Source: Candidatus Gastranaerophilales bacterium (GTDB lineage: Bacteria; Cyanobacteriota; Vampirovibrionia; Gastranaerophilales; Gastranaerophilaceae). Taken from it: a stretch of 35,314 nucleotides of DNA. The position numbers and the translations under genes were made by a program. Location: contig CALUWD010000018.1 of the NCBI GenBank assembly GCA_944324385.1, positions 1 to 35,314 on the forward strand. The letters are read 5' to 3'. The notes under the pieces are model-generated. The model saw nothing but the letters and a program-made list of their open reading frames with translations, was not told where the DNA came from and did no database searches. Shown here piece after piece: positions 22,459 through 31,188 of this stretch. How positions within the stretch are numbered: the first letter of the stretch is position 1; each line of letters begins with the position of its first letter.

Positions 22459-25155
22459 ATGAGGTTGAGGTTACTTATTATTTTTATATTTATTTTTTGT
22501 GCACCAAAAGTTTTGGCAAATAATATTTATGTGGAAAATTTCGACCAGTTAATACAGTCGGGCTCGCAAAGTGTTAGCGGTGACACAATAACTATAATTA
22601 ATAATTTAGTTTCTGATGAGTCTATTAGTAATAGTTTTTATACAAAAGATGTTTTTTTTCAAGGGAATAACCACAGCATTAACGGCGGTAATACTTTTGG
22701 TGGCTTTGTTTTAAGTCAGGGAAGTAATTTTAATTTGCTTAATATTAATAATTGCAAAGGACAAATTTATAATAACTCATATTTTGCAGGTGCTATTTTT
22801 AACACCGGCGGAACTTCTCTAATACAAAGTTCTGCTTTTAATAATAACTATGTTGATGCATCAGGTTTTAATTATGCAGTCGCAGGTGCTATCTATAATA
22901 CAAACAGTGGTAATATTAATATAAACTCCTCGCTGTTTTACGATAATTATGCCCATGGGGCTAGTGCGCAAGGTGGTGCACTTGGTAACGATACAGGTAA
23001 CGTTAATATTAATGATTCTGTTTTTAGCGATAATTATACACTGGGTTCTGCTATTTCATACGGTGGGGCTTTTTATAATGGGATAGGGACAAATGCAAAT
23101 ATTAAAAATTCTCTTTTTAATAATAACTATGCTGAAGCGTCGGACAGAAATGCTTATTTGTATGGCGGTAGCATATATAACACTGGAAATTTGAGTATTG
23201 ATAACAGTTATTTTTTAAATAACCATATTACTGGTGGTACAAGTTCATTTTCATATGGTGGGGCTATTCACAACAATTCAAATCTAACTATAACAAATAG
23301 TATTTTTAATAACAATTACATTAATTCTGATGTTGATACTTCCGGTGGCGCTCTTTATAACTACCTAAACGGTAATGTTACGATAGAAAATTCTACATTT
23401 GAAAATAATTATATTTCTGCTCAAAACAGCAGGGGCGGTGCTATAGGTAACGAGGGTGTAATTACAATTATTAATTCTACATTTAAAAACAATAATGACA
23501 CAAACGGGTTAAACGATATTTTTAGCAACAATACAATAAATTTTGCAGGCAGTGGCACAACAAATATACTAAGTGGCATAAGGGGTAGTGGTGTAATTAA
23601 CAAATACGACAGTGGTGTTTTAAATTTAGGTGGCAACAACTCTAATTACACCGGTACATTTAATTTTCAAGACGGCACTGTAAACTTGCTTGCTGATAGC
23701 CAATACTTTAGTGCAAGTGCAACAAGTTTTTCAAATGGCGTAAATTTTAATATGCAAAATGGCTGGATAGATAATGTGAATTTTGGCGCAATGACTCTTT
23801 CGGGCAGGTCAAATGTTTATCCTGATGTTAATTTTTACGCAAATAAAATGGACGCTATAAGTGCTGCAAGTTTAAACGCCAGTGGCAGTATATATGTTCC
23901 TAATTTAGCTCTCTATGGCGTACCTCAGGCAAACTACATTTCATTACCTTTTGCGGATTCTGTTTTAAAAAATTCAGTAGAATATATTCCAAGGTTGCTT
24001 GAAACGCCAATTTATAATTATATGTCTTCTTATGATTCGCAAAACGGACATTTTAACTTTATTAGAAATGGCTTTAATGCAGGCATACTCTCCTCGGAAG
24101 TTGCAACACAGCTTTCAGGTTATCTTGTTCAAATTGACACTTATAACAATGTTTTCTCAAACCTTGATATGGTTATGGTTTTAGGTGACAAAGAAAAAGT
24201 TGCACTCGACTTTAAAGATAAAATTGCATATTCCGGGCAAGATACTTTTGGTTTTGTTAATCCGCAAATACCTGAGGCAAATAAGGGAATTTGGTTTAAA
24301 CCGTTCTCAACTTTTGAAAATGTGCCTTTAAAAAATGGCCCTGAAGTGTCAAATGTGGGCTATGGCGCAATTATAGGTGGCGAAAGTCCTTTATTGAGTT
24401 TAAAGAAAGGTTGGAGATTTTTATATGGCGGATACGCCTCTTATAACGGTTCTCATCAGGCATATGATGGTATTGGGATATATAATAACGGCGGACTTTT
24501 AGGGGCGACAGCTGCATTTTATAAAGGTAAATTTTTCTCACTTTGGAGCGCAAGTGTTGGCGCAAACTCTGCAAAAGCGCATACAAACTTTGGGGCTGAT
24601 AATTTTACTATGTTAAGCGCAGGTGTTGCTCAAAAGTCAGGATTTAATTTGCCTGTATTTAAAAATAAGCTTATAATTCAACCAAATGTAATGCTCTCAT
24701 ATGTTTTTGTAAATACTTTTGATTATACAAACTCATCAGGTGTATGTATTAATGCAAAACCTTTAAATGTGATTCACATTGAACCACAGATAAAATTTGT
24801 AGGAAATTTTAAAAATTTATTCCAACCATATGCTGCAGTGTCTGTTGCATGGAATATAATGGATGATACAAGATTTAGAGCAAATGATGTTTATTTGCCT
24901 GAATTGTCTGTAAAACCTTATGCAAGATATGGTATAGGTGTTCAAAAACGCTCGGGCGAAACTTTTACAGGATTTTTGCAAGCATATTTTACAAATGGCG
25001 GTAGAAATGGTATTGGATTGCAGTGTGGTTTAAGGTGGGCACTAGGTAAAAAGTCAAAATCTTCAAAACAATCAACTGGAACAATTTGTTCACTACCAAA
25101 GGCTAAAATTGTTTTAAATAATATAAAGCCTCTTAAAGATTCTTTATTTGAATAG
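22459..25155 (+). CDS. Autotransporter with beta-helix passenger and C-terminal beta-barrel
   Basis: The 898-residue type Va secretion protein has a signal peptide (residues 1-20). Its passenger has about nine repeats of the form NSxFxNNYxxxxxxxxGGAIYN (about residues 95-350), a pattern of right-handed beta-helices found in polymorphic outer-membrane proteins and adhesins. A linker follows. The barrel domain begins near GIWFKPFSTFEN (about residue 610) with alternating strands through GRNGIGLQCGLRWALG (about 863). The protein does not end there: a basic 35-residue tail (ending DSLFE) follows the last strand. Classical barrels end on an aromatic residue recognised by BamA, so the tail is unusual. 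It is probably an adhesin; the ligand is unknown. Confidence 0.88.
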   Translation: MRLRLLIIFIFIFCAPKVLANNIYVENFDQLIQSGSQSVSGDTITIINNLVSDESISNSFYTKDVFFQGNNHSINGGNTFGGFVLSQGSNFNLLNINNCKGQIYNNSYFAGAIFNTGGTSLIQSSAFNNNYVDASGFNYAVAGAIYNTNSGNININSSLFYDNYAHGASAQGGALGNDTGNVNINDSVFSDNYTLGSAISYGGAFYNGIGTNANIKNSLFNNNYAEASDRNAYLYGGSIYNTGNLSIDNSYFLNNHITGGTSSFSYGGAIHNNSNLTITNSIFNNNYINSDVDTSGGALYNYLNGNVTIENSTFENNYISAQNSRGGAIGNEGVITIINSTFKNNNDTNGLNDIFSNNTINFAGSGTTNILSGIRGSGVINKYDSGVLNLGGNNSNYTGTFNFQDGTVNLLADSQYFSASATSFSNGVNFNMQNGWIDNVNFGAMTLSGRSNVYPDVNFYANKMDAISAASLNASGSIYVPNLALYGVPQANYISLPFADSVLKNSVEYIPRLLETPIYNYMSSYDSQNGHFNFIRNGFNAGILSSEVATQLSGYLVQIDTYNNVFSNLDMVMVLGDKEKVALDFKDKIAYSGQDTFGFVNPQIPEANKGIWFKPFSTFENVPLKNGPEVSNVGYGAIIGGESPLLSLKKGWRFLYGGYASYNGSHQAYDGIGIYNNGGLLGATAAFYKGKFFSLWSASVGANSAKAHTNFGADNFTMLSAGVAQKSGFNLPVFKNKLIIQPNVMLSYVFVNTFDYTNSSGVCINAKPLNVIHIEPQIKFVGNFKNLFQPYAAVSVAWNIMDDTRFRANDVYLPELSVKPYARYGIGVQKRSGETFTGFLQAYFTNGGRNGIGLQCGLRWALGKKSKSSKQSTGTICSLPKAKIVLNNIKPLKDSLFE

Positions 25156-25251
25156 CAATTATTAATTATCATTGGTTTTGTATGTTTGTATTGGTAATAG
25201 CGTATATTAAGTTTGGAATTAATTAATAAGCGGATAAAACCCCTACCTCAT

Positions 25252-26412
25252 ATGAAAATTTCACCAGTTAGTTTTAATATCAAAAATTGCAGCAAAACAA
25301 ATAGTACACCTGTAATAAAATGTTTTACAAACACTGATGTACCATCTTTTATTGGTGCAAGCAATCTTTCAAATATTAACAGGGCTATGTTGTGTAACAG
25401 TATTTCTTTTGGAAATAATATTGAAATTTTCAATATGATGAAAAAAGAAAAGGATTATGAAAAGTTACTGGAGCTTTTTCATAAATTGACTAAAAAAGCT
25501 CAAGATAATGTTTTAAATATGATTAATCATCCTGAATTAACTAAGGATGGTAAACCGCTTTTAACCCTTGAAAGTTATTTACCAGCTTGTATTAAAGAGG
25601 ATATGCTTTTTAGAAGATCTCCTGATACTTTGGTAAAAAATATAGTGGATCTTGTCAATCATCCTGCCCTAACTAAAGATGGTGAGCCACTTTTTACTAT
25701 TGAAAAGTATTTGCAGGCATGTTTAAGGCAACCTACATTACCTTTGCGCTCTGCTGATACTTTAATAGGTTGCATGTCAGGTGTTGTGAACCATAAAAAT
25801 TTAAGAGATGCTGATAATTTTCCAATTTTATCGCTTCAAACATATGCACTAAAATGTCTAAATTGTCCTCCACTGTTTTATCAACAACCAGAAAGTGTTG
25901 TTAGCAAAATCACCGGAGTTATTAGCAGTGATGATTTGAAAGACGAATATGGCAGAGCCCTTTTGTCACTTAAAAAATATCTTGCTGTTTGTACAAGTCA
26001 CCCTCCGCTTTTTTGCCAACTCCCCTCAACTGTTGTCCCGCACATAAAAGCTTTGATGTTTGTAAATAAGGATAGGATGTACTTTAGGGAACAACCAAAA
26101 ATTATTAATACCGATGATGTTATTGAACAGGCTCTTAAATCTCCGCTTTTAATTAGCTGTACAAATAAGCTTAACTACTCTTATCTTTTAAGAGAAAAAA
26201 TGTTTCCTGACGGTTACGTTTACGGCGTAAACGGAAATACAAAGGTTTTGCAGAAATTAAAAGCATATTTATCAAAACATCCTGATAAAAGGTTTGATTT
26301 TAAAATAATAAAAGATGAAATGAGTGACGATTTTATCGAGTTTGCAAATAAATTTGGCAAAGAAGCAACAGGTCATGATAATGTGTTTAATATAACTTGC
26401 GTAAATATTTAA
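25252..26412 (+). CDS. CLKxPxLF-type repeat protein with ISFG motif
   Basis: I do not recognise a described family. The 386-residue protein starts MKISPVSFN, carries ISFGNN at 51-56, then about four helical repeats of ~45 residues (residues 105-270) with the core YLxACLxxPxLFxxSPDTL and linker NHPxLTKDGxPL. A C-terminal domain (about 285-386) has CTNKLNYSYLLREKMFP, IIKDEMSDDFIEFANKFG and EATGHDNVFNI. That domain is repeated almost residue for residue in the gene at 34674. No signal peptide or membrane segment is present. The ATG at 25252 is chosen over a TTG at 25213 because the product then starts like the neighbouring ISFG protein; neither has a good ribosome site. It ends two bases from the converging kinase-like gene. 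Confidence 0.7.
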   Translation: MKISPVSFNIKNCSKTNSTPVIKCFTNTDVPSFIGASNLSNINRAMLCNSISFGNNIEIFNMMKKEKDYEKLLELFHKLTKKAQDNVLNMINHPELTKDGKPLLTLESYLPACIKEDMLFRRSPDTLVKNIVDLVNHPALTKDGEPLFTIEKYLQACLRQPTLPLRSADTLIGCMSGVVNHKNLRDADNFPILSLQTYALKCLNCPPLFYQQPESVVSKITGVISSDDLKDEYGRALLSLKKYLAVCTSHPPLFCQLPSTVVPHIKALMFVNKDRMYFREQPKIINTDDVIEQALKSPLLISCTNKLNYSYLLREKMFPDGYVYGVNGNTKVLQKLKAYLSKHPDKRFDFKIIKDEMSDDFIEFANKFGKEATGHDNVFNITCVNI

Positions 26413-26414
26413 GG

Positions 26415-28151
26415 TTAATAATTAAAGCGTGTTATAGCTTCATCTGTTTTGTTATCAATTATTACCATTGCGCCTGCGTCTATGCATATTCTTTTTCCAT
26501 CTGCTATTTTAAAATTATCTCTATGATCATCAAGTATTTTAAATCTATAATCTGCTGCGTTGTCCACTTTTTTAGTTGTTTCGGGGATGGTGTCTTGTCT
26601 AAGATATTGAGTAACCATAAATCCATCATTTTTTCCTTTTGTGCCAATCCTTCCAAAATAAAATTTTACAAAATCATCGCAGTGTGAATTTGCAAAAAGT
26701 AAATTTTGTATTTCAATGCTTTGTCCGTGTTTATTTTCTATGTTTGGCATAAATATGTCATTAGTATCTTGTTTGCCCTTGCGAAACAATTTTAGACATA
26801 CATCCTTTGCGTCATAGATAGAAATTTTATAGACTACCCCGTATGTGCCTGAGTTGAGTTCTTCTACTGTTGCATCTGTGTCAAATATGTTGCTAAGTTC
26901 TCTTTCAAATATATCTATATCTTGGGAATTCTTGAATTTGTCAATGGCTGCTATAATTTGTTTCTGGGCTTTTTTAATATTAGTTTTGCCTAAAATTTCC
27001 TTCCAGTCTTTAGGCAACTCTCCTACTTCTCTTGAGGTTGCAGGATGAGTTGTGCGAATTTCATTAATTTTATTTGCATCTAAAAAATTTTCCCTTAGAT
27101 ATTGTGTTAAGTTGTTGCAATAAGTTAAATTCTCTCTATTGAAATCAAGTTTCTTTTCTTTGTAATAGTGTTCCACAAATTCTAATTTTTGCTTTGGGGT
27201 GAAGTTTTTCATCTCAGGTACTTGCTCTTGCAGTTGCCTATAATTTATCATATTTTTGTATAAGCAAAAGTCTTCTATATCAATATTTTGGTTTCTTAGT
27301 AAAAATTTTAAAAGAGATGTAAAGCTTGTGTTTTCAAAACCATTTTTCATTAAGTATGTAGCTTGATTAAATTCCTTATCATCTAATTGTAAATAAAAGA
27401 AATCAGGTAAGCTGTTGCCGTCGATTTTGTTATACTGTATTAGTTCTTTTATTTTTTCATTATCCAGCAATTCTTCTAATTCTTTATATCTGTATGAGTA
27501 AACCCCTGCAAATCTACTTAGAGTATCAAAATTAATTTTTTTATCTTTAATCAATTTTTTTATTTGCCATTTGTTTAAAAGATTGTCAAATTGCTCTAAT
27601 TCGTTTGAGTTTAGTTCGCAAATTATTCCTAGTTTTTGTTTTGTAATTTCACCTTCTTCTACAAATTTTTCAAAAGCTTTATTTTGAAATAGTTTATAAA
27701 GTGAAGTAAACGCATCTTTATCTAAACCCGAAAAATATAACAAATGAGAGCCGCGCAATTGCTTGTTTTCTATCAGCCTTTGTATGCTTGAGTTGTTTAG
27801 TAATGCTAGTGTTTTATAAAAACATTCTTTTTGCGCTAAAACTTCTATGCCCTGGGGGAGTAAGTTATTATTTTTTGTAAGTTGTTGTACTTGTGCGTCA
27901 TTTTTTAAATATTGTATTCTTGAATAAGTAGTGCAGAACTTTGGTAAAAAATCAGTCAGGCTTGCGCCAAAACTTATATTATTTTTTGCGCCAAGGCTAC
28001 ATAAGGCCTGCGCCTTTATTGCTTTAGCTGCTTCAGGCGTAAAGCTGTTTTGTTCAGTATTTTGCTGTGCTAAGTGCTGAGCAAAATTTATAGCTTTGTC
28101 TTTTTGGTATGATATTATGGGGTTTGCGTTGTTAATGCTTATTATTTTCAT
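26415..28151 (-). CDS. Helical-repeat protein with C-terminal minimal kinase-like domain
   Basis: The 578-residue protein has an ISFGAS motif at 59-64, then about four helical repeats of ~37 residues (about 111-262) with the core LLxxxxIxxLIxxxKIxxxxL. A helical region leads to a kinase-like domain at about 425-578. Kinase signatures in order are a glycine loop SGTYGVVYK (434-442), Lys454 in VCLKLF, Glu480 in SIEIQN, a hinge-like MVTQYL (512-517), DDHRDN with Asp541 and Asn546, and CIDAG with Asp558 as the DFG equivalent. The chain ends 18 residues later, so the activation loop and lower C-lobe are missing, as in OspG/NleH-type minimal effector kinases. No signal peptide. Kinase activity is inferred from the motif series. 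Confidence 0.7.
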   Translation of the reverse strand: MKIISINNANPIISYQKDKAINFAQHLAQQNTEQNSFTPEAAKAIKAQALCSLGAKNNISFGASLTDFLPKFCTTYSRIQYLKNDAQVQQLTKNNNLLPQGIEVLAQKECFYKTLALLNNSSIQRLIENKQLRGSHLLYFSGLDKDAFTSLYKLFQNKAFEKFVEEGEITKQKLGIICELNSNELEQFDNLLNKWQIKKLIKDKKINFDTLSRFAGVYSYRYKELEELLDNEKIKELIQYNKIDGNSLPDFFYLQLDDKEFNQATYLMKNGFENTSFTSLLKFLLRNQNIDIEDFCLYKNMINYRQLQEQVPEMKNFTPKQKLEFVEHYYKEKKLDFNRENLTYCNNLTQYLRENFLDANKINEIRTTHPATSREVGELPKDWKEILGKTNIKKAQKQIIAAIDKFKNSQDIDIFERELSNIFDTDATVEELNSGTYGVVYKISIYDAKDVCLKLFRKGKQDTNDIFMPNIENKHGQSIEIQNLLFANSHCDDFVKFYFGRIGTKGKNDGFMVTQYLRQDTIPETTKKVDNAADYRFKILDDHRDNFKIADGKRICIDAGAMVIIDNKTDEAITRFNY

Positions 28152-28245
28152 TTTTAATTTTATTGCATCCTGTACTAGTGCAACGTTTAAAAATATAAAA
28201 ATTTGCCTGCTGTGAAAGTTTTTGTATAAGTGATAATTATTGGTG

Positions 28246-28251
28246 TAAAAT
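28246..28251 (+). promoter_or_regulatory. Possible -10 box of a leaderless uvrB mRNA
   Basis: TAAAAT (five of six matches) ends exactly six bases before the uvrB ATG. TTGTAT lies 18 bases further up as a weak -35 candidate. No Shine-Dalgarno is visible. Confidence 0.35.
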
Positions 28252-28257
28252 GTTGGT

Positions 28258-30243
28258 ATGCTTGAAAAGAAATTTGAAATTGTATCTAACCATAAACCTG
28301 CTGGCGATCAGCCATATGCTATACAATCGCTGGTGGATGGAATTAACCATGGGTTTGAAAATCAAACATTGCTTGGTGTTACAGGTAGTGGTAAAACTTT
28401 TACCATTGCGAATGTTATTGAAAAAGTCCAAAAGCCAACTCTTGTGATTGCGCACAATAAAACTCTTGCAGCTCAACTTTATAATGAATTTAGAGAGCTT
28501 TTTCCAAATAATGCCGTTGAATATTTTATAAGCTATTATGATTATTATCAACCAGAGGCATACATTCCAAGAACTGACACATACATTGAAAAATCGGCAA
28601 CAATTAATGATGAAATTGATAGACTCAGGCACAATACTACACGCAGTTTGTATGAAAGAAATGATGTAATTGTTGTAGCGTCTGTTAGTTGTATTTATGG
28701 TTTGGGTTTACCTGAAAACTACTTTAGAGGCTCTATTACTTTAAAAGTCGGGCAAGAAATTTCTCGTCAAGAACTTTTAACTCACCTTGTAACTACAAGA
28801 TATGAAAGAAATGACGTTGAATTAAAACGTGCAACTTTCAGAGCCCGCGGTGACATCGTCGAAATTATGCCAAGTTATGAAAAAATAATTACCAGGATTT
28901 ATTTTTTTGGCGACGAGATTGAAAAAATTTCAAGAATTGACTCTGTTACAGGTGAGGTTCTAGAGAATGTTTCTGAAACGGTTATATATCCTGCTGTGCA
29001 CTATCTTGCATATGATGATGATTTAGATGAAACAATTCGACTTATTAATTTGGAATTAAGGCAAAGGCTAAATGAATTGCACGCACAAAATAAGCTGGTT
29101 GAGGCGCAACGTCTTGAACAAAGGGTTCACTATGATATGGAAATGATTAAAGAAATGGGCTACTGCTCTGGCATTGAAAATTACTCAAGAATAATTGAGC
29201 GTCGTGCTCCAGGGACTGCTCCTGCTACATTGCTTGATTATTTTCCTAAAGATTTTCTTGTGGTTATTGATGAATCACACGTAACTCTGCCACAACTTAA
29301 GGGAATGTACTTTGGTGATAAATCAAGAAAAGAAGTGCTTGTTGATTATGGTTTTAGACTTCCTTGTGCAAAAGACAACCGTCCTTTAACTTTTGATGAG
29401 TTCTGGGGTAAAATTGGGCAGAAAATTTTTATTTCAGCGACTCCTGCAGATTTTGAACGTAATAATTCAGATCAAATTGTTGAGCAAATTATCCGCCCTA
29501 CGGGACTTTTAGACCCTGAAATTGATGTTCGTCCGACTGAGGGTCAAGTGCAAAATCTTATGTTGGAAATTAAAAAAGTTGCCGATAAAAAAGAGCGTAT
29601 TCTTGTAACTACTTTAACAAAAAAAATGGCGGAAGATTTGACTCAATACCTTTTGCAGCAGGGGATAAGGGTAAGGTATTTACACAGTGGTGTGCAATCA
29701 CTTGAGCGTGTTGAAATTTTAAGGGATTTAAGGCTGGGCGAGTTTGACGTTTTGGTAGGTGTAAATCTTTTAAGAGAAGGGCTTGATATACCTGAAGTAT
29801 CTCTTGTTGCAATTATGGATGCAGATAAGGAAGGCTTTTTAAGGTGTGAAACGTCTTTAATCCAAACAATAGGCAGAAGTGCAAGAAACGCTGCAGGGCA
29901 TGTTATTATGTATGCTGATAAAATAACTGATTCTATGCGCCTTGCGATTGATGAAACAAACAGGCGTAGAAAATTGCAAATTGCCTTTAATAAAGAGCAT
30001 AATATTGTGCCAAAGACAATTAAGAAATCTATTGAGAATAATTTGCTAAGCCTTGTTGCAAGCTATAGGAGTTTAGAGGATATTGTAGCCGAGCAAATGA
30101 GCGAATTTAATGTTGACAAAAAAGACTTGCCAAAACTATTAAACAAGCTTGAAAAAGATATGCATAAGGCTGCAAAATTGCTTGATTTTGAGCGTGCTGC
30201 CCAAATACGTGATCAAATTAAAAAGTTAAGAGATTTAGTATAA
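28258..30243 (+). CDS. uvrB: Excinuclease ABC subunit B
   Basis: The 661-residue UvrB is the damage-verifying helicase-like subunit of nucleotide excision repair; it is loaded by UvrA and then recruits UvrC. Signatures are Walker A GVTGSGKT near residue 40, the damage-probing beta-hairpin [12 protein letters not shown], the DESH box, ISATPADFE, the helicase motifs [16 protein letters not shown] and [13 protein letters not shown], and a C-terminal UVR domain ([17 protein letters not shown]...AAQIRDQI) that binds UvrC. The length is normal and nothing is missing. It is flanked by the divergent repeat-kinase gene upstream and a strong terminator downstream, so it is probably monocistronic. Confidence 0.98.
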   Translation: MLEKKFEIVSNHKPAGDQPYAIQSLVDGINHGFENQTLLGVTGSGKTFTIANVIEKVQKPTLVIAHNKTLAAQLYNEFRELFPNNAVEYFISYYDYYQPEAYIPRTDTYIEKSATINDEIDRLRHNTTRSLYERNDVIVVASVSCIYGLGLPENYFRGSITLKVGQEISRQELLTHLVTTRYERNDVELKRATFRARGDIVEIMPSYEKIITRIYFFGDEIEKISRIDSVTGEVLENVSETVIYPAVHYLAYDDDLDETIRLINLELRQRLNELHAQNKLVEAQRLEQRVHYDMEMIKEMGYCSGIENYSRIIERRAPGTAPATLLDYFPKDFLVVIDESHVTLPQLKGMYFGDKSRKEVLVDYGFRLPCAKDNRPLTFDEFWGKIGQKIFISATPADFERNNSDQIVEQIIRPTGLLDPEIDVRPTEGQVQNLMLEIKKVADKKERILVTTLTKKMAEDLTQYLLQQGIRVRYLHSGVQSLERVEILRDLRLGEFDVLVGVNLLREGLDIPEVSLVAIMDADKEGFLRCETSLIQTIGRSARNAAGHVIMYADKITDSMRLAIDETNRRRKLQIAFNKEHNIVPKTIKKSIENNLLSLVASYRSLEDIVAEQMSEFNVDKKDLPKLLNKLEKDMHKAAKLLDFERAAQIRDQIKKLRDLV

Positions 30244-30245
30244 TT

Positions 30246-30267
30246 AAAGCCTCCAATTGGAGGCTTT
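30246..30267. terminator. Bidirectional terminator between uvrB and dapA
   Basis: A perfect 22-base palindrome (AAAGCCTCCAA and TTGGAGGCTTT) lies in the 28-base gap between converging genes, followed by AAAATTAGTTATTTTTT on the plus strand. Confidence 0.78.
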
Positions 30268-30271
30268 AAAA

Positions 30272-31177
30272 TTAGTTATTTTTTAGAGTCTCCAAGACTT
30301 CGCTTAAACAGTCAAAAAGCTCTGATCGTTCTATTTCATTTAGTTCAAACAAAGGTCGTCTTACGTAATTTTCAATCAGTTTCAACCTTGAAAGAACCGC
30401 CTTAACAGGCACAGGATTGGGTGCCATAAATAGTTTTTTAAACAATGGAAAAAGCATTTGATGCATGTTTCTTGCAGCTTTTACCTGACCTGATTTGTAG
30501 TTGTGAATCATGGATTTAATTTCTTCACCCACAACATGAGATGCTACAGAAATTACACCATGCGCTCCTAAAGACAGCATAGGGAGTGTTAAACTGTCAT
30601 CGCCACAATATATTGCAAAGTCTTTAGGACATTGAGCTTTAAGCTCTGATATCAGGTCTAAATCAGAATTGGACTGTTTCAGTGCAACAATGTTTGAATA
30701 TTCCTTTGCAAGAAAAGCGACTGTCTGAGGCAACATATTTACACCCGTGCGAGATGGTATGTTGTATAAAATTATTGGCAAGTTTGTACTTTTTGCAATT
30801 GCACCAAAGTGTTCAATCATGCCTTGTTGGTTGGGTTTGTTGTAGTATGGCACAACTGATAAAATAGCATCAGCACCAAGACTTTCAACTTTTTTTGTAA
30901 CATCAACAGCTGTTCTTGTAGAGTTAGAGCCTGCACCCATTATTACTTTTGCGCTTCCGCTTACAGTTCCTTTAACAGCATATAAGAGTTCATATTCTTC
31001 CTCATGTGTTAGGGTTGGACTTTCACCTGTTGTGCCTGCTACCAATATCGCATCTGAACCTGTGTTGACAAGATGTTTTGTAAGCCTTTCAACTGCAGGG
31101 TAATCTATTTCGCGTTTTTCGTTAAACGGTGTTACCATTGCCGTTATAACTTCGCCCGCATCATATCTGATTGTCAT
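30272..31177 (-). CDS. dapA: 4-hydroxy-tetrahydrodipicolinate synthase
   Basis: The 301-residue TIM-barrel aldolase condenses pyruvate with aspartate semialdehyde. The active-site signatures are present: GTTGESPTL, the Tyr in ILYNIPSRTG, and the Schiff-base Lys in IVALKQSN. A further segment YCGDDSLTLPMLSLGAHGVISV is family-typical. It is the last gene of the dapB-asd-dapA operon, 11 bases after asd with a strong AAGGAGAAG ribosome site. The length is normal. Confidence 0.97.
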   Translation of the reverse strand: MTIRYDAGEVITAMVTPFNEKREIDYPAVERLTKHLVNTGSDAILVAGTTGESPTLTHEEEYELLYAVKGTVSGSAKVIMGAGSNSTRTAVDVTKKVESLGADAILSVVPYYNKPNQQGMIEHFGAIAKSTNLPIILYNIPSRTGVNMLPQTVAFLAKEYSNIVALKQSNSDLDLISELKAQCPKDFAIYCGDDSLTLPMLSLGAHGVISVASHVVGEEIKSMIHNYKSGQVKAARNMHQMLFPLFKKLFMAPNPVPVKAVLSRLKLIENYVRRPLFELNEIERSELFDCLSEVLETLKNN

Positions 31178-31188
31178 ACTTCTTCTCC

